Shown here in pieces: positions 12,214 to 12,664 of a stretch of DNA of 12,664 nt. Origin of the DNA: Baffinella frigidus. Its lineage: Eukaryota > Cryptophyceae > Cryptomonadales > Baffinellaceae. Numbering within the stretch: the first letter of the stretch is position 1; every line of letters starts with the position of its first letter. The notes beneath the pieces are model-generated. The model made no database searches, was not told where the DNA came from, and saw only the letters and a list, made by a program, of their open reading frames with translations. The DNA is taken from NCBI GenBank assembly GCA_026770585.1, contig MU646591.1, positions 365,541-378,204 of the forward strand, written 5' to 3'. The position numbers and the translations under genes are program-made.

Positions 12214-12250
12214 AGAGCTTGTCCGAGTAATAAGAGGTAGTGTTGATAAG

Positions 12251-12275
12251 AGTTTTCCATCGCAGGTGCTTGGTA
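12251..12275 (+). pseudogene. Exon-like module M4, acceptor only
   Basis: AGAGTTTTCCATCGCAG|GTGC copies the acceptor of M1 and M5. It passes after a few bases into the 25-bp tandem array. Confidence 0.45.
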
Positions 12276-12279
12276 AAGC

Positions 12280-12490
12280 GCTCTCGTAGCTGACTTGACA
12301 AGCTGGGGTGTGACGGGGTGTGGCGGGTTGGGGGGGGGGGCTCTGCTGTGGCCTCGGTGGCTGCAGGGGGGGTCCTTGGTGGTAAAGCGCTCTCGTAGCT
12401 GACTTTACAAGCCCCCCGCTCTCGTAGCTGACTTTACAAAGCGCTCTCGTAGCTGACTTTACAAAGCGCTCTCGTAGCTGACTTTACAAG
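12280..12490 (+). repeat. GCTCTCGTAGCTGACTTTAC tandem
   Basis: Copies at 12280, 12389, 12418, 12443 and 12468; the last three are 25-29 bp apart. G-rich and C-rich runs (about 12328-12371 and 12491-12500) interrupt the set. Confidence 0.88.
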
Positions 12491-12524
12491 CCCCCCCCCC
12501 TCTCACAAGAGCTTGGCATCGCAG

Positions 12525-12605
12525 GTGCATACGACGGAGTTCGGGAAGAGGGCCGTGGCGGGGGAGTCGGGGAGGAACAACGCGTTTGAGAAACGCTGGA
12601 AAACG
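12525..12605 (+). CDS. Candidate exon M5 of a plus-strand gene
   Basis: After CATCGCAG the frame reads VHTTEFGKRAVAG and then a basic stretch ending FEKRWKT. This is 27 codons, phase 0, followed by ACG|GTGCGC as a possible donor. Its phase is compatible with the exon ending at 11236. Without splicing, the frame stops at TAA 12618. GC-rich third positions support coding. Related copies upstream carry stops. No protein family recognised. Confidence 0.4.
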
Positions 12606-12611
12606 GTGCGC

Positions 12612-12664
12612 ATCCCCTAAACCTTACACTATAAACGCCCTGAACTCTGAACTATAAACGCCCT
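12612..12664 (+). repeat. Start of a degenerate C-strand telomere-like/24-bp array
   Basis: CCCCTAAACC leads into ACTATAAACGCCCTGAACTC and a second ACTATAAACGCCCT at the window edge. Confidence 0.5.

Overview
This window looks like nuclear DNA of a eukaryotic alga with a red-derived complex plastid. The evidence is one spliced gene whose product starts with a signal peptide followed directly by a Phe-led transit peptide (the ASAFAP-type junction), canonical GT-AG introns, and degenerate heptamer arrays related to TTTAGGG. Chromerid, dinoflagellate, ochrophyte and haptophyte origins all remain possible; the heptamer leans towards the first two. No rRNA, tRNA, CRISPR array or bacterial operon was seen.

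The one gene I recognise lies on the minus strand between 7083 and about 3953. Three exons (7083-6710, 5165-5076, 4007-3953) join in phase into a plastid-directed small multidrug resistance (SMR/EmrE-family) membrane transporter. Every hallmark residue from transmembrane helix 1 to helix 3 lines up without a gap. The exon for helix 4 was not found. Introns 1 and 2 (about 1.5 and 1.1 kb) are filled with repeats. Exon 3 is flanked on both sides by partial copies of its own splice boundaries, each separated from the exon by repeat DNA.

On the plus strand at the right end, two exon-like pieces (11187-11236 and 12525-12605) have good splice sites and compatible phase. The second is preceded by four decayed copies of itself, alternating with pieces of a dispersed repeat. 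I cannot name a product.

Most of the window is repeat. There are at least ten small families without coding capacity, most of them foldback or terminal-inverted-repeat elements of about 60-200 bp, labelled A to K here. There are also period-7, 17, 24, 25, 26, 31, 38 and 102 bp tandem arrays, microsatellite and long G or C runs. Nested insertions can be read directly: D sits in B with a TA duplication, another hairpin sits in G, and I2 sits in J beside an intact empty site. Several insertions lie between exact or near-exact direct duplications of 12-29 bp. Layout: 1-3950 repeats; 3953-7083 SMR gene; 7084-7700 GC-rich upstream stretch with an unrecognised reading frame; 7700-11180 repeats; 11187-12664 candidate plus-strand exons among repeats.
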